Assembly (NCBI GenBank): GCA_031553775.1
Contig: JAVBLA010000079.1
Location: forward strand, 1-27,049
From: JAISFI01 sp031553775
Lineage (GTDB): Bacteria; Bacteroidota; Bacteroidia; Bacteroidales; Azobacteroidaceae
DNA: 27,049 nt
Direction of reading: 5' to 3'
The notes below the pieces were generated by a model, which saw nothing but the letters and a program-made list of their open reading frames with translations, searched no databases and was not told the DNA's origin. Shown one piece after another: positions 15,889 to 24,027 of this stretch. The translations under genes and the position numbers were made by a program. Numbering within the stretch: position 1 is the first letter of the stretch; the number at the start of each line of letters is the position of its first letter.

Positions 15889-17766
15889 ATGAAAATTACG
15901 GGGATCTGTTGCCTGATAATGATAATGGTTACCGGAAATATTTCCGCCGGAGAAACAAATAGTAAGATAAATATTATTCCTCTACCGGTCTCCATGCAGG
16001 CCGGTAAGGGGGAATTCCGGGTAGATGTGCAGACTTCGTTTGTCTGCACATCTACCGATTCTTCGGCTATAAATGTCGTACACGTGTTGTCGGAATGTTT
16101 CGCTTCGGTCTGCGAACATAAACCGGCAATCTGCGCACAGGCAAAAGGTAAATCGAATATTATTTTCATATCAGATTCATCTTTATATCAGGAATTAGGA
16201 AAAGAAGGTTATTTCCTGCAGGTAAATACTAAAGGAATTGAAGTAAAAGCGGCATCTCCTGCCGGATGGTTTTATGCAGGGCAGACATTGCTGCAACTTC
16301 TCCGGAAAGATGAGTTTGGAAACACAAACCGGTGGATAATTCCTTCTGTAACGATTAAAGATTATCCCAGGTTTGCCTGGAGAGGATTGATGTTGGATGT
16401 CAGCAGGCATTTCTTTTCAAAAGAAGTCATCCTGTCGTATATAGATCAGATGTCTAAATATAAACTGAATACTTTTCATTTTCACCTGACCGATAATCAG
16501 GGATGGCGCATAGAAATCAAATCATTGCCGGAACTTACGAAAGTAGGTGCCTGGCGGGTTTCCCGCACAGGCTATTGGAAAGGTTTTTCGGCTCCCGGGC
16601 CGGGAGAACCGGCAACATCCGGCGGTTATTACACACAGGAAGATATCCGTGAAATCGTACGGTTTGCGCAGGAAAGAAATGTAACGATCGTTCCGGAAAT
16701 CGATGTCCCGGGTCATAGTCTGGCGCTTATTGCATCTTATCCGAATCTTTCATGTACCCAGACTCCTCAGCAGGTACTGGCAGGAGATCCGTGGAATGTA
16801 TCGAGAACCAACGTCCTTTGTGTCGGAAACGACAGCGTTTACCAGGCATTAAACCTGGTATTCACAGAACTGGCGGCTTTGTTTCCGGGAGAATATATCC
16901 ATATCGGAGGAGATGAAGTAAGAAGGAACTACTGGGACGAATGTTCGAAATGCCGGCAGATCATCAAAGAACAACACCTCAAAAATTCGGAAGAATTACA
17001 AACCTGGTTTATTGAAAAAGTAGCCAGGATCGTAAAATCGAAAGGAAAAAAAGTTATGGGATGGTACGAAAACCTGGAAGGTGGATTGGTACCGGACATG
17101 GCCTATATGAGTTGGAAGGACTATAAAGGAGGGATCAGAGCAGCTGCCGAAGGGCATAAAGTTGTGATGACTCCTGCTTTTTTTACTTATTTAGATTTTT
17201 ATCAGGGCGACCCGGCTATGGAAAATGGGCCTTTTACGGTTTGCCGGTTAAGCAGTTGCTATGCATTCGAGCCGGAGCAGGAAGGGGCAAAAATGGAAAA
17301 TATTCTCGGGGGACAGGGAAGTGTTTTTACAGAGCAGATTCCTAATGAACGAAAATTGCAGTATATGACATGGCCCCGTAGCATGGCATTGGCAGAGGTA
17401 CTATGGTCGCCGAAAGAAAACCGCAACTGGCAAAGTTTCGTAAACCGTATGGAAGCTCAGTTTCCACGCTTTGATCAGGCACAGGTAAAATATGCTGAAG
17501 CATTCTATGAACCGGTTATCGACGCTGTAAAAGATTCTTCCGGAATCCGGATCCAAATGAAAACAGAAGTCGATAATCTGAAAATATATTATTCCTTCGA
17601 CGATTGCAGTCCGGATCCGTTTTATCCGGAATACAAAGGAGAACCGGTATCGATACCCAAAGGAGCGCACCATATCAGGGCTGTTTCCTACAGAAACGGA
17701 AAACAGATGGGAAGGGAATTGAATATTCCCCTCGAAGGACTTATCAAGAAATTTTCATCTAAATAA
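15889..17766 (+). CDS. GH20 beta-N-acetylhexosaminidase
   Basis: This 625-residue periplasmic enzyme has a signal peptide of ~20 residues (VTGNISA/G). A GH20b-type N-terminal alpha/beta domain spans ~25-155. The TIM-barrel catalytic domain starts at YPRFAWRGLMLDVSRHF and contains NTFHFHLTDNQGWRIEIK. The catalytic pair is D342-E343 in HIGGDEVRRNYW; family enzymes use substrate-assisted catalysis through the N-acetyl group. Residues ~530-610 form a small beta domain like the chitobiase C-terminal domain. It releases terminal beta-GlcNAc or GalNAc and ties the locus to N-acetylhexosamine glycans. A perfect 15-bp inverted repeat lies in the coding region at 16020-16056. Confidence 0.96.
   Translation: MKITGICCLIMIMVTGNISAGETNSKINIIPLPVSMQAGKGEFRVDVQTSFVCTSTDSSAINVVHVLSECFASVCEHKPAICAQAKGKSNIIFISDSSLYQELGKEGYFLQVNTKGIEVKAASPAGWFYAGQTLLQLLRKDEFGNTNRWIIPSVTIKDYPRFAWRGLMLDVSRHFFSKEVILSYIDQMSKYKLNTFHFHLTDNQGWRIEIKSLPELTKVGAWRVSRTGYWKGFSAPGPGEPATSGGYYTQEDIREIVRFAQERNVTIVPEIDVPGHSLALIASYPNLSCTQTPQQVLAGDPWNVSRTNVLCVGNDSVYQALNLVFTELAALFPGEYIHIGGDEVRRNYWDECSKCRQIIKEQHLKNSEELQTWFIEKVARIVKSKGKKVMGWYENLEGGLVPDMAYMSWKDYKGGIRAAAEGHKVVMTPAFFTYLDFYQGDPAMENGPFTVCRLSSCYAFEPEQEGAKMENILGGQGSVFTEQIPNERKLQYMTWPRSMALAEVLWSPKENRNWQSFVNRMEAQFPRFDQAQVKYAEAFYEPVIDAVKDSSGIRIQMKTEVDNLKIYYSFDDCSPDPFYPEYKGEPVSIPKGAHHIRAVSYRNGKQMGRELNIPLEGLIKKFSSK
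16020..16056 (+). repeat. Perfect 15-bp inverted repeat within the GH20 gene
   Basis: GGTAGATGTGCAGAC (16020-16034) and its exact reverse complement (16042-16056) flank a 7-base loop, TTCGTTT. The translation through it is RVDVQTSFVCTST, an unremarkable part of the N-terminal domain. A stem this long is unusual inside a bacterial coding sequence. Confidence 0.9.
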
Positions 17767-17776
17767 AAAATAAACA

Positions 17777-19828
17777 ATGTTATCAATTAGGACAAAAATC
17801 AGTATACTTTTATTCTATTTAATCGTTTTTTCGATAACAGTACACGCACAGGTTATCTCGGTGGAAGCACCCAGTCCTGATGTAACATTAACGGTTAGGG
17901 GACCCGAGAAAACAATCGGCTACATCAATCCCCAAAAACTGACCAGCCTGGATAATTGCATAGTGCTGCTATCATCCGAATATGGGAAAAAGACCGGCTT
18001 AAACAGCAAAAATCAGATTGCCGTTCAGGTCAATAATAAAATGAAGGTAACGAAAGTAATCAATGCTGCCGGTCCTGGGAAAGCCCGTCCCTCTTTTTCC
18101 GAATCCGTGGATATCGACATCCCGGAAGGCGGATTTGTACTGATCGCAATCGATAACAGTTACCAGACACAAGGATATAAAAAATTCCTGGCTGAGAATT
18201 TCAGAGAAGGAGACTTAGTTAAATTGCGTATCAACAATGAAATACGATCGCTTCGCGAAGTAGTGGCACAAGGAGGGAAAGAAGCCCCGTTGCATATGAA
18301 CCTCGACTCCGAAAAGCTTTTCACTTCCCTGAAAAACAAAGAAATGATCAAGGGAGTACTATCCAATCGTAAAAAAGAACACACCTACTATATACTGTTG
18401 AAACAAGGTGAAAATATCCTGGAAACAAAGAAGCCCGACAAACAGGGAAAATTTGAATTATCAGCCGCATTGAAAGAAGGTGTGAATTATTTTGAAGTCA
18501 CTGTCCGGGAAAACGGAACAGATGTAGATAAACAAAACCTTACGATCTTCAAAAAGAAAGAAAACAAAGAAAAACCGGAAGTGGTGATGTGGGTAGAACA
18601 GTTTCCCAATGCAAAAACCCTGACTTCGGAAGAAGCCGTTGAAGAAATGATGAAAAAATGCAGCCAGGCAGGAGTTACAGCCATGGCTTTAGACGTGAAA
18701 GGACCGGAAGGTTATGTTTCTTATAAAAAGAACGACCTGTCTCATTCTCCTTATTATACAGCCACGGTCAATCCGAATAAAAAAGTACCGGAAACATCGA
18801 TGGACTTGCTGGAAACATTCATCCTCATGGCCCATAAATATGGCATGAAGGTTTATGCCAGCCTAAACTGTTTTACAGAAGGAAATGTAACTACAAGCGA
18901 TTATGCTATTCTGAAGCAACATCCCGAATGGGAAGAAATCGTACAACGTCCGGAAGATAAAGGAAAATTATTAAAAATATCGGAAAGTACAGCCGGCAAA
19001 GAAGCCCGCGAAGGGAAACGGGTAGTACTAGGCTTTGTTAATCCGGTCAATCCGGAAGTACAGGATTTTCAACTACTCCGCTACGAAGAGGTTTTAAAGA
19101 ATTATGATGTAGACGGCGTAGTTATGGACAGGTGTCGCTACGACAATCTGTATGCCGACTTCAGTGATGTATCTAAGAATAAATTCGCCGAATACCTGCA
19201 AAAAGAAGGCAAGCAACTGACCGCTTTTCCGGACGATGCTTTCCTGATCGACGACAACGGAAAAATGATTGAAGGAAAATACTTCAGGGAATGGATCACT
19301 TTCAGGTCTTCCGTTATCAAAGGATTTACCGACAGGGTAAGAAACCTGGTAAACCAATACAAAAAAAGTAAAAATCCTGATCTGGCATTAGCGGCCTATG
19401 TAGGTTCCTGGTTTGAAGTCTACTGGCAGAACGGCGTAAACTGGTCGTCTGAAAATTTCAAATACAACGATCATCTCGGTTTTCCCGAAAGCCGTTTCTA
19501 CACACCTCGATATGCTCAAACCAGCTATACGGGAAATATCGATTTCCTGATGATCGGTACTTATTATAAAACAGGCCGGGAAGTAAACAAATATATCACC
19601 TTAGGAAATATTCTCACCGGAGGAGAATTGCCGTTGTACGGTTCTATGAGCCTGCCAGATCTTCGACCGGAAGAACAGGCAGACGTTTTCGCCACTTCCC
19701 TCACAAATTCATCCGGTTTGATGTTGTTCGACTATTGCTATGTAGACTGGAGCCATTTTTCGGACAATATGCAACAGGCAATCAAAAAATCAAATAAAAA
19801 TAAAACTAACAATTTACCTAAAAAATAA
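17777..19828 (+). CDS. GHL10-type glycosidase-like protein (periplasmic)
   Basis: This 683-residue secreted protein has a signal peptide of ~24 residues (FSITVHA/Q). Residues ~28-160 form a beta-domain with GGFVLIAIDNSY and FREGDLVKLRIN, like N-terminal parts of bacterial phosphodiester-glycosidase proteins. Residues ~175-260 look Ig-like. From ~265 to 660 runs a TIM-barrel of the glycosyl-hydrolase-like 10 family (PF02638): VMWVEQFPN, GVTAMALDVKGPEGYV, VYASLNCF, FVNPVNPEVQ and VVMDRCRYD (D451). No family member known to me fixes the reaction. It is a distant paralogue of the protein at 21464-22843 and adjoins the phosphodiester glycosidase gene 5 bp downstream. Confidence 0.82.
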   Translation: MLSIRTKISILLFYLIVFSITVHAQVISVEAPSPDVTLTVRGPEKTIGYINPQKLTSLDNCIVLLSSEYGKKTGLNSKNQIAVQVNNKMKVTKVINAAGPGKARPSFSESVDIDIPEGGFVLIAIDNSYQTQGYKKFLAENFREGDLVKLRINNEIRSLREVVAQGGKEAPLHMNLDSEKLFTSLKNKEMIKGVLSNRKKEHTYYILLKQGENILETKKPDKQGKFELSAALKEGVNYFEVTVRENGTDVDKQNLTIFKKKENKEKPEVVMWVEQFPNAKTLTSEEAVEEMMKKCSQAGVTAMALDVKGPEGYVSYKKNDLSHSPYYTATVNPNKKVPETSMDLLETFILMAHKYGMKVYASLNCFTEGNVTTSDYAILKQHPEWEEIVQRPEDKGKLLKISESTAGKEAREGKRVVLGFVNPVNPEVQDFQLLRYEEVLKNYDVDGVVMDRCRYDNLYADFSDVSKNKFAEYLQKEGKQLTAFPDDAFLIDDNGKMIEGKYFREWITFRSSVIKGFTDRVRNLVNQYKKSKNPDLALAAYVGSWFEVYWQNGVNWSSENFKYNDHLGFPESRFYTPRYAQTSYTGNIDFLMIGTYYKTGREVNKYITLGNILTGGELPLYGSMSLPDLRPEEQADVFATSLTNSSGLMLFDYCYVDWSHFSDNMQQAIKKSNKNKTNNLPKK

Positions 19829-19833
19829 CAACC

Positions 19834-21444
19834 ATGAAAAGAAATGTGTATATCCTGTCATGTTTATTAATGATATTTTCAATAATATCTTTACAAGCTT
19901 GTAAAGATGAAGATGAAACAGTTGCAGAGCCAACAGTTCAGGCTACAGTTTCCGGGTATGCTCCGGCAGATGTAGAGGTTATATCCGAAGGAACTTCTAT
20001 GCGGATACGTATTCCTTCCCTTGACGCCAACGGATCAGCTACCGATGTCGGTAAACTGGCCATTACTTTTTCCATACTCAATGGATCTTTAGTCAATTAT
20101 GACAACGGAGATGTCAACAATTTTACAAATCCCGTAAATATTCAGATTGAAGATAATAACGGAAAAGTTATTTCTTATACAGTAAAGGTAGAAGTATATG
20201 AATATGTTTCTCCTGTTATAAAAATAAAAAACGTACGGGTAGAAGGTGTTACGCTGGCAGCCGATGCATTGACCCTGGCTGGTCATAAAGTTTTCATAAA
20301 AATTCCAACACTTACCGATGCATTCCAGGCAACAGACTACACCAAGCTGAAAATCTATTACCTGGTAGACGACGGAACAGCCGGAGGCCGGGAATTAGGC
20401 GATGGTACAGTCACAAATTATTCTCCCACAGACGGAATTTCTGTTAAACTGACATTAGACGACAAAATAGAAACATTTCAGGTAAAAGTATTGCAGGTTT
20501 ACGAAGACAGGGGTCCGAATAAAGACGTCGTACTTCCATTTTCTCCCATCAATCTTACGTGGAAAGAGGTAACAGGTGAAAACCTGGGCGAAGGACTGAA
20601 ACTGTTCCATGTCGACCAATTGAAACCGGGAGATGCAACAAACAAAGCTTCCGGTTATTATGCAGAATTAACCCTTTCCTCTGCATCTCAATCCAAATTA
20701 GACTTAGGATTTACTTCTGGAACGGTCCAAAACATTAAAACCTGGTATACCGGAGCCAGTGCTACCGAGAAACCAATGATTATTACAAACGCAGGATTTT
20801 TCTCCGGAACTACAAGTCTGAGCCTGGTCATATCCAATTCCATTCTGAGAACTCCGAATATCGCCAGTTTCAGCCGACCGTTGAATGGTGTAAATACCGC
20901 ATATACACCCACTCGGAGTGCATTCGGTATCATGAGCGATGGAAGTGTGGAAGTCAACTGGGTATATTCTTCCGAGGGAAAAACCTATGCTTTCGAAACT
21001 CCTGTACGGAACGCCATGGACTACGCTCCGCTTCCAAGTCCGATGCACAACGCCTTCGCTCCCATCCGCAAACTCTGGAAACCGGTATTAGCCATAGGAG
21101 GCGCTCCTTTGCTGATCAAAAACGGAAATATTGTCTGTACTGAGAAAGCAGAAATATGTAATCAATTCGAAGGGAACCGGGCAAGAACAGCTATCGGTGT
21201 AACCGCCGACAAAAAAATTATCCTGATAACATTAGATGAAAAACCGGCTCCGGTACAAGGATGGACGATGGCAGAAGTGGCCCAGATTATGAAAACACTG
21301 GGTTGTGTACAAGCCATCAATCTCGACGGAGGTGGCTCTACTGCCATGGTAGTAAACGGAACCATACGGAATACACCTTCGGATACAGCTTCCGACGGGG
21401 ATTCCCGTGCTATACCCACGGCCTTGATGATCAAAAAGAAATAA
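19834..21444 (+). CDS. NAGPA-type phosphodiester glycosidase lipoprotein
   Basis: This 536-residue lipoprotein (IISLQAC, C23) carries two tandem beta-domains at ~34-122 and ~126-223. They share the layout IP(S/T)L...TD..KL.I.....G...N...I....V.I......TF/Y.VKV. The catalytic domain at ~240-534 is of the phosphodiester glycosidase/DUF2233 family (PF09992). Its hallmarks are ITNAGFFSG, SAFGIMSDGSVEV, AIGGAPLLIKNG, RARTAIGVTADKKIIL and NLDGGGSTAMVVNGT (D498). The mammalian namesake removes GlcNAc from GlcNAc-phosphomannose. Here it probably cuts a HexNAc-1-phosphodiester in the periplasm or at the surface; the exact bond is inference. Confidence 0.88.
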   Translation: MKRNVYILSCLLMIFSIISLQACKDEDETVAEPTVQATVSGYAPADVEVISEGTSMRIRIPSLDANGSATDVGKLAITFSILNGSLVNYDNGDVNNFTNPVNIQIEDNNGKVISYTVKVEVYEYVSPVIKIKNVRVEGVTLAADALTLAGHKVFIKIPTLTDAFQATDYTKLKIYYLVDDGTAGGRELGDGTVTNYSPTDGISVKLTLDDKIETFQVKVLQVYEDRGPNKDVVLPFSPINLTWKEVTGENLGEGLKLFHVDQLKPGDATNKASGYYAELTLSSASQSKLDLGFTSGTVQNIKTWYTGASATEKPMIITNAGFFSGTTSLSLVISNSILRTPNIASFSRPLNGVNTAYTPTRSAFGIMSDGSVEVNWVYSSEGKTYAFETPVRNAMDYAPLPSPMHNAFAPIRKLWKPVLAIGGAPLLIKNGNIVCTEKAEICNQFEGNRARTAIGVTADKKIILITLDEKPAPVQGWTMAEVAQIMKTLGCVQAINLDGGGSTAMVVNGTIRNTPSDTASDGDSRAIPTALMIKKK

Positions 21445-21463
21445 ATAATAGCATCAAAATATC

Positions 21464-22843
21464 ATGAAGGGTTTATTTCATTTGCTTATTATTGGGATTC
21501 TGGCTGTATCACTCGGAAGTTGTTCTTCCGGAGACGATATCGTAAAGGAGGAAATTCCGGAGAATCCTTCACCGGAAGAGGAAAATCCGGAAAACCCGTA
21601 TCCGGAAGTGAGGAATTTATTGTGGGTAGATGCTACTTCCAATATGCCCAGATTGTCGAACAGCAAAGATTCTATCGCCAAATACGTGCTTATGGCTAAA
21701 AATGCCGGAATTACGGATCTGGTAGTAGATGTTCGTCCGATTTGCAGTGAGGTATTGTATAAGAGCGCAATCGCTCCACAGCTGAAAGAATGGAAAGGAT
21801 TCAACCGGACCGCAACTTTCGACTATCTCCAGGCGTTTATCGATGAAGCCAAAAAAAATGGAATATATGTCTATGCCTCGATCAATACTTTTACCGGAGG
21901 ACACCTGTATTCTCCTTTCTGGAATCAGGCAGTATCCGGAGAAAGGAAAGCCCTGGCCATTGAGCATCCGGAATGGATCTCACAGAGTTATGTATGGGAC
22001 GGCACTAAGGGGAAAATAGAATCGATGTGGACGTATTATAAAAATGGCTTCGGCAGCAAGCCTTGTGCTTTTCTGAATCCGGTAAACCCGGAAGTACAGA
22101 AGTATTTATTGTCTATTATTAAAGAGATCTGTACAAATTACGAGGTTCGTGGCATCATCCTGGATAGAGGCCGTTTTGACAGTCTGGAGTCCGAATTCAG
22201 CGATCTTACCAGAAAAGCGTTCGAAGAATATATCGGACAAACAATAACCAATTGGCCGGAAGATGTATTCAAATGGACCGGCAAAGGAGTAAAGACAGAC
22301 GGGCCTTATTACAAGAAATGGCTCGAATTCAGGGTATCAATTATTTACAAATTCTTCCAGGCAACCAAAAATGTAGTTAAGCCGACGGGCAAAGAACTCG
22401 GCGCTTATGTAGGCGCCTGGTATGCGTCTTATTACAATGAAGGAGTGAACTGGGGAAGTAAAACATCCGATTATTGTCTGTCGTTCGATTGGGCAACTCC
22501 CCAATACAAAAATTACGGATATGCAGAAGAACTGGACTTCATTACAACAGGATGTTATTCGGGAACAAAAGCGGGTGTGGAAAATTATATCCGCCAGTCA
22601 CAAAAAGCGATCAACGGAGCAATTCCTATTGCTGCGGGATTATATGTAGACGACTACATCTCTCTCGAAAAAAAAACCGCCGGTCAGGGAAAAACCGCTT
22701 TTGCGGAATGTATCGACGCAGCCCGGAACGGAACGGAAAATGTAATGATCTTCGATATAGTGCATATGAACAATGAACTGAACGAAAAACCTGTAAGTCC
22801 CACTTATTGGGAAGTATTGAGCAAGGAATTGAATAAAAAGTAA
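21464..22843 (+). CDS. GHL10-type glycosidase-like lipoprotein
   Basis: This 459-residue lipoprotein (VSLGSC, C20) has a short Pro/Glu-rich spacer (EENPENPYPEV region, ~30-48), then a single GHL10/DUF187-type TIM barrel. Motifs are LLWVDATSNMPRL, GITDLVVDVRP, YVYASINTFTGG, FLNPVNPEVQKY and GIILDRGRFDSLESEFSD (D234), plus GAYVGAWYASYYNEGVNW. These align block by block with the larger GHL10 protein at 17777-19828. The N-terminal beta and Ig domains of that paralogue are absent here. Attachment to the outer membrane versus the free periplasmic paralogue suggests a division of labour. The substrate is unknown. Confidence 0.82.
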   Translation: MKGLFHLLIIGILAVSLGSCSSGDDIVKEEIPENPSPEEENPENPYPEVRNLLWVDATSNMPRLSNSKDSIAKYVLMAKNAGITDLVVDVRPICSEVLYKSAIAPQLKEWKGFNRTATFDYLQAFIDEAKKNGIYVYASINTFTGGHLYSPFWNQAVSGERKALAIEHPEWISQSYVWDGTKGKIESMWTYYKNGFGSKPCAFLNPVNPEVQKYLLSIIKEICTNYEVRGIILDRGRFDSLESEFSDLTRKAFEEYIGQTITNWPEDVFKWTGKGVKTDGPYYKKWLEFRVSIIYKFFQATKNVVKPTGKELGAYVGAWYASYYNEGVNWGSKTSDYCLSFDWATPQYKNYGYAEELDFITTGCYSGTKAGVENYIRQSQKAINGAIPIAAGLYVDDYISLEKKTAGQGKTAFAECIDAARNGTENVMIFDIVHMNNELNEKPVSPTYWEVLSKELNKK

Positions 22844-22851
22844 TCATGGTA

Positions 22852-22872
22852 TTTTGAATTCAAAATTTTCAA
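22852..22872 (+). repeat. AT-rich palindromic heptamer units
   Basis: TTTTGAATTCAAAA (22852-22865) is a perfect 14-bp palindrome, followed at once by TTTTCAA. Read as heptamers these are TTTTGAA, its reverse complement, and a near copy. Confidence 0.6.
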
Positions 22873-22882
22873 CCATTATTTT

Positions 22883-23986
22883 ATGAAAAGCGAAAACAGA
22901 AGAGATTTTCTCAAAACATTATCCGTAGCAGGCGCAGCAGCAGCTACCGGAAGTCTGGTTACTGCATGTACGGAAAAAAACGAAAAGGAAAATACATCCT
23001 CTTCTTTTATATCCGGAGCAGAGAGCAAACTAATTATACCTCCGGCACAGGGACTTCAGTTGAGTGGAACTTTTCTCGACGAAATATCCCATGATATCCC
23101 GCACCAGAACTGGGGAGAAAAAGAATGGGACCAGGATTTTGCCTACATGAAAGCCATCGGTATCGATACGGTAATCATGATCCGGAGCGGCTATCGTAAA
23201 TTTATCACTTATCCCTCAGAATATCTGATTAAAAAACACGGGTGCTATATGCCTTCGGTAGATACCCTGGATATGTTCCTGCGGTTGGCAGATAAACATG
23301 GACTGAAATTTTATTTCGGCTTATACGATTCCGGGAAATACTGGGATACAGGCGATTTAAGCTGGGAAATCGAAGATAACAAATATGTAATCGACGAAGT
23401 ATGGAAAAAATACGGTCATTATAAGAGTTTTGCCGGATGGTATATCAGCGGTGAAATCAGCAGGAAAACCAAAGGAGCCATCGATGCGTTCCGTACCATG
23501 GGACAACAATGCAAAGATGTTTCCGGCGGACTTCCTACATTTATCTCTCCCTGGATAGATGGGAAAAAAGCAGTGATGGCCTCCTCCTCTACCCTGAGTA
23601 AAACCGATGTGGTGTCTGTTCAGGAACATGAACGGGAATGGGGCGAAATCTTCGACGGAATCAAAGGTACTGTGGATGCCTGTGCTTTCCAGGACGGACA
23701 AATCGATTACGACGAACTGGATGCATTTTTTGAAGTCAACAAAAAAATGGCAGATAAATACGGCATGCAGTGTTGGACCAATGCAGAAACATTGGACCGG
23801 GATATGCCGATCAAATTTTTCCCCATCAAATTCGATAAACTTCGTATGAAACTGGAAGCCGCCGCCCGGGCCGGTTACAACAAAGCCATCACTTTTGAGT
23901 TTTCTCATTTCATGAGTCCCCAATCGGCCTACCTGCAAGCAGGACATTTATACGACAGATATAAAGAATACTTCAACATCAAATAA
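22883..23986 (+). CDS. Tat-exported DUF4434 lipoprotein
   Basis: This 367-residue protein has a twin-arginine signal (NRRDFLKTLSVAGAAAATGS) ending in a lipobox (LVTAC, C29). It is thus exported folded and then lipidated. Residues ~55-365 fit the DUF4434 family, a TIM-barrel glycosidase-like group: LSGTFLDEISHDIP, WDQDFAYMKAIGIDTVIMI, FYFGLYDSGKYW, FAGWYISGEIS and AGYNKAITFEFSHFMSP. E150 or so in WYISGEI is a plausible catalytic acid. Function is not established; the locus suggests glycan cleavage or modification. It lies 39 bp after the second GHL10 gene. Confidence 0.82.
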   Translation: MKSENRRDFLKTLSVAGAAAATGSLVTACTEKNEKENTSSSFISGAESKLIIPPAQGLQLSGTFLDEISHDIPHQNWGEKEWDQDFAYMKAIGIDTVIMIRSGYRKFITYPSEYLIKKHGCYMPSVDTLDMFLRLADKHGLKFYFGLYDSGKYWDTGDLSWEIEDNKYVIDEVWKKYGHYKSFAGWYISGEISRKTKGAIDAFRTMGQQCKDVSGGLPTFISPWIDGKKAVMASSSTLSKTDVVSVQEHEREWGEIFDGIKGTVDACAFQDGQIDYDELDAFFEVNKKMADKYGMQCWTNAETLDRDMPIKFFPIKFDKLRMKLEAAARAGYNKAITFEFSHFMSPQSAYLQAGHLYDRYKEYFNIK

Positions 23987-24003
23987 CTATTCGCAGACAA
24001 ATA

Positions 24004-24017
24004 TTTTCAATTTTCAA
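24004..24017 (+). repeat. Two tandem TTTTCAA heptamers
   Basis: In the 41-bp gap before the MFS gene the unit TTTTCAA occurs twice in direct tandem. The same unit ends the palindromic repeat at 22866-22872. Confidence 0.5.
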
Positions 24018-24027
24018 TTGTCCTCAT

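Noticed and set aside
23357..23947. Minus-strand open frame of 196 codons opposite the DUF4434 gene
   Set aside because: Antisense to a well-supported gene, with low-plausibility composition and no promoter.
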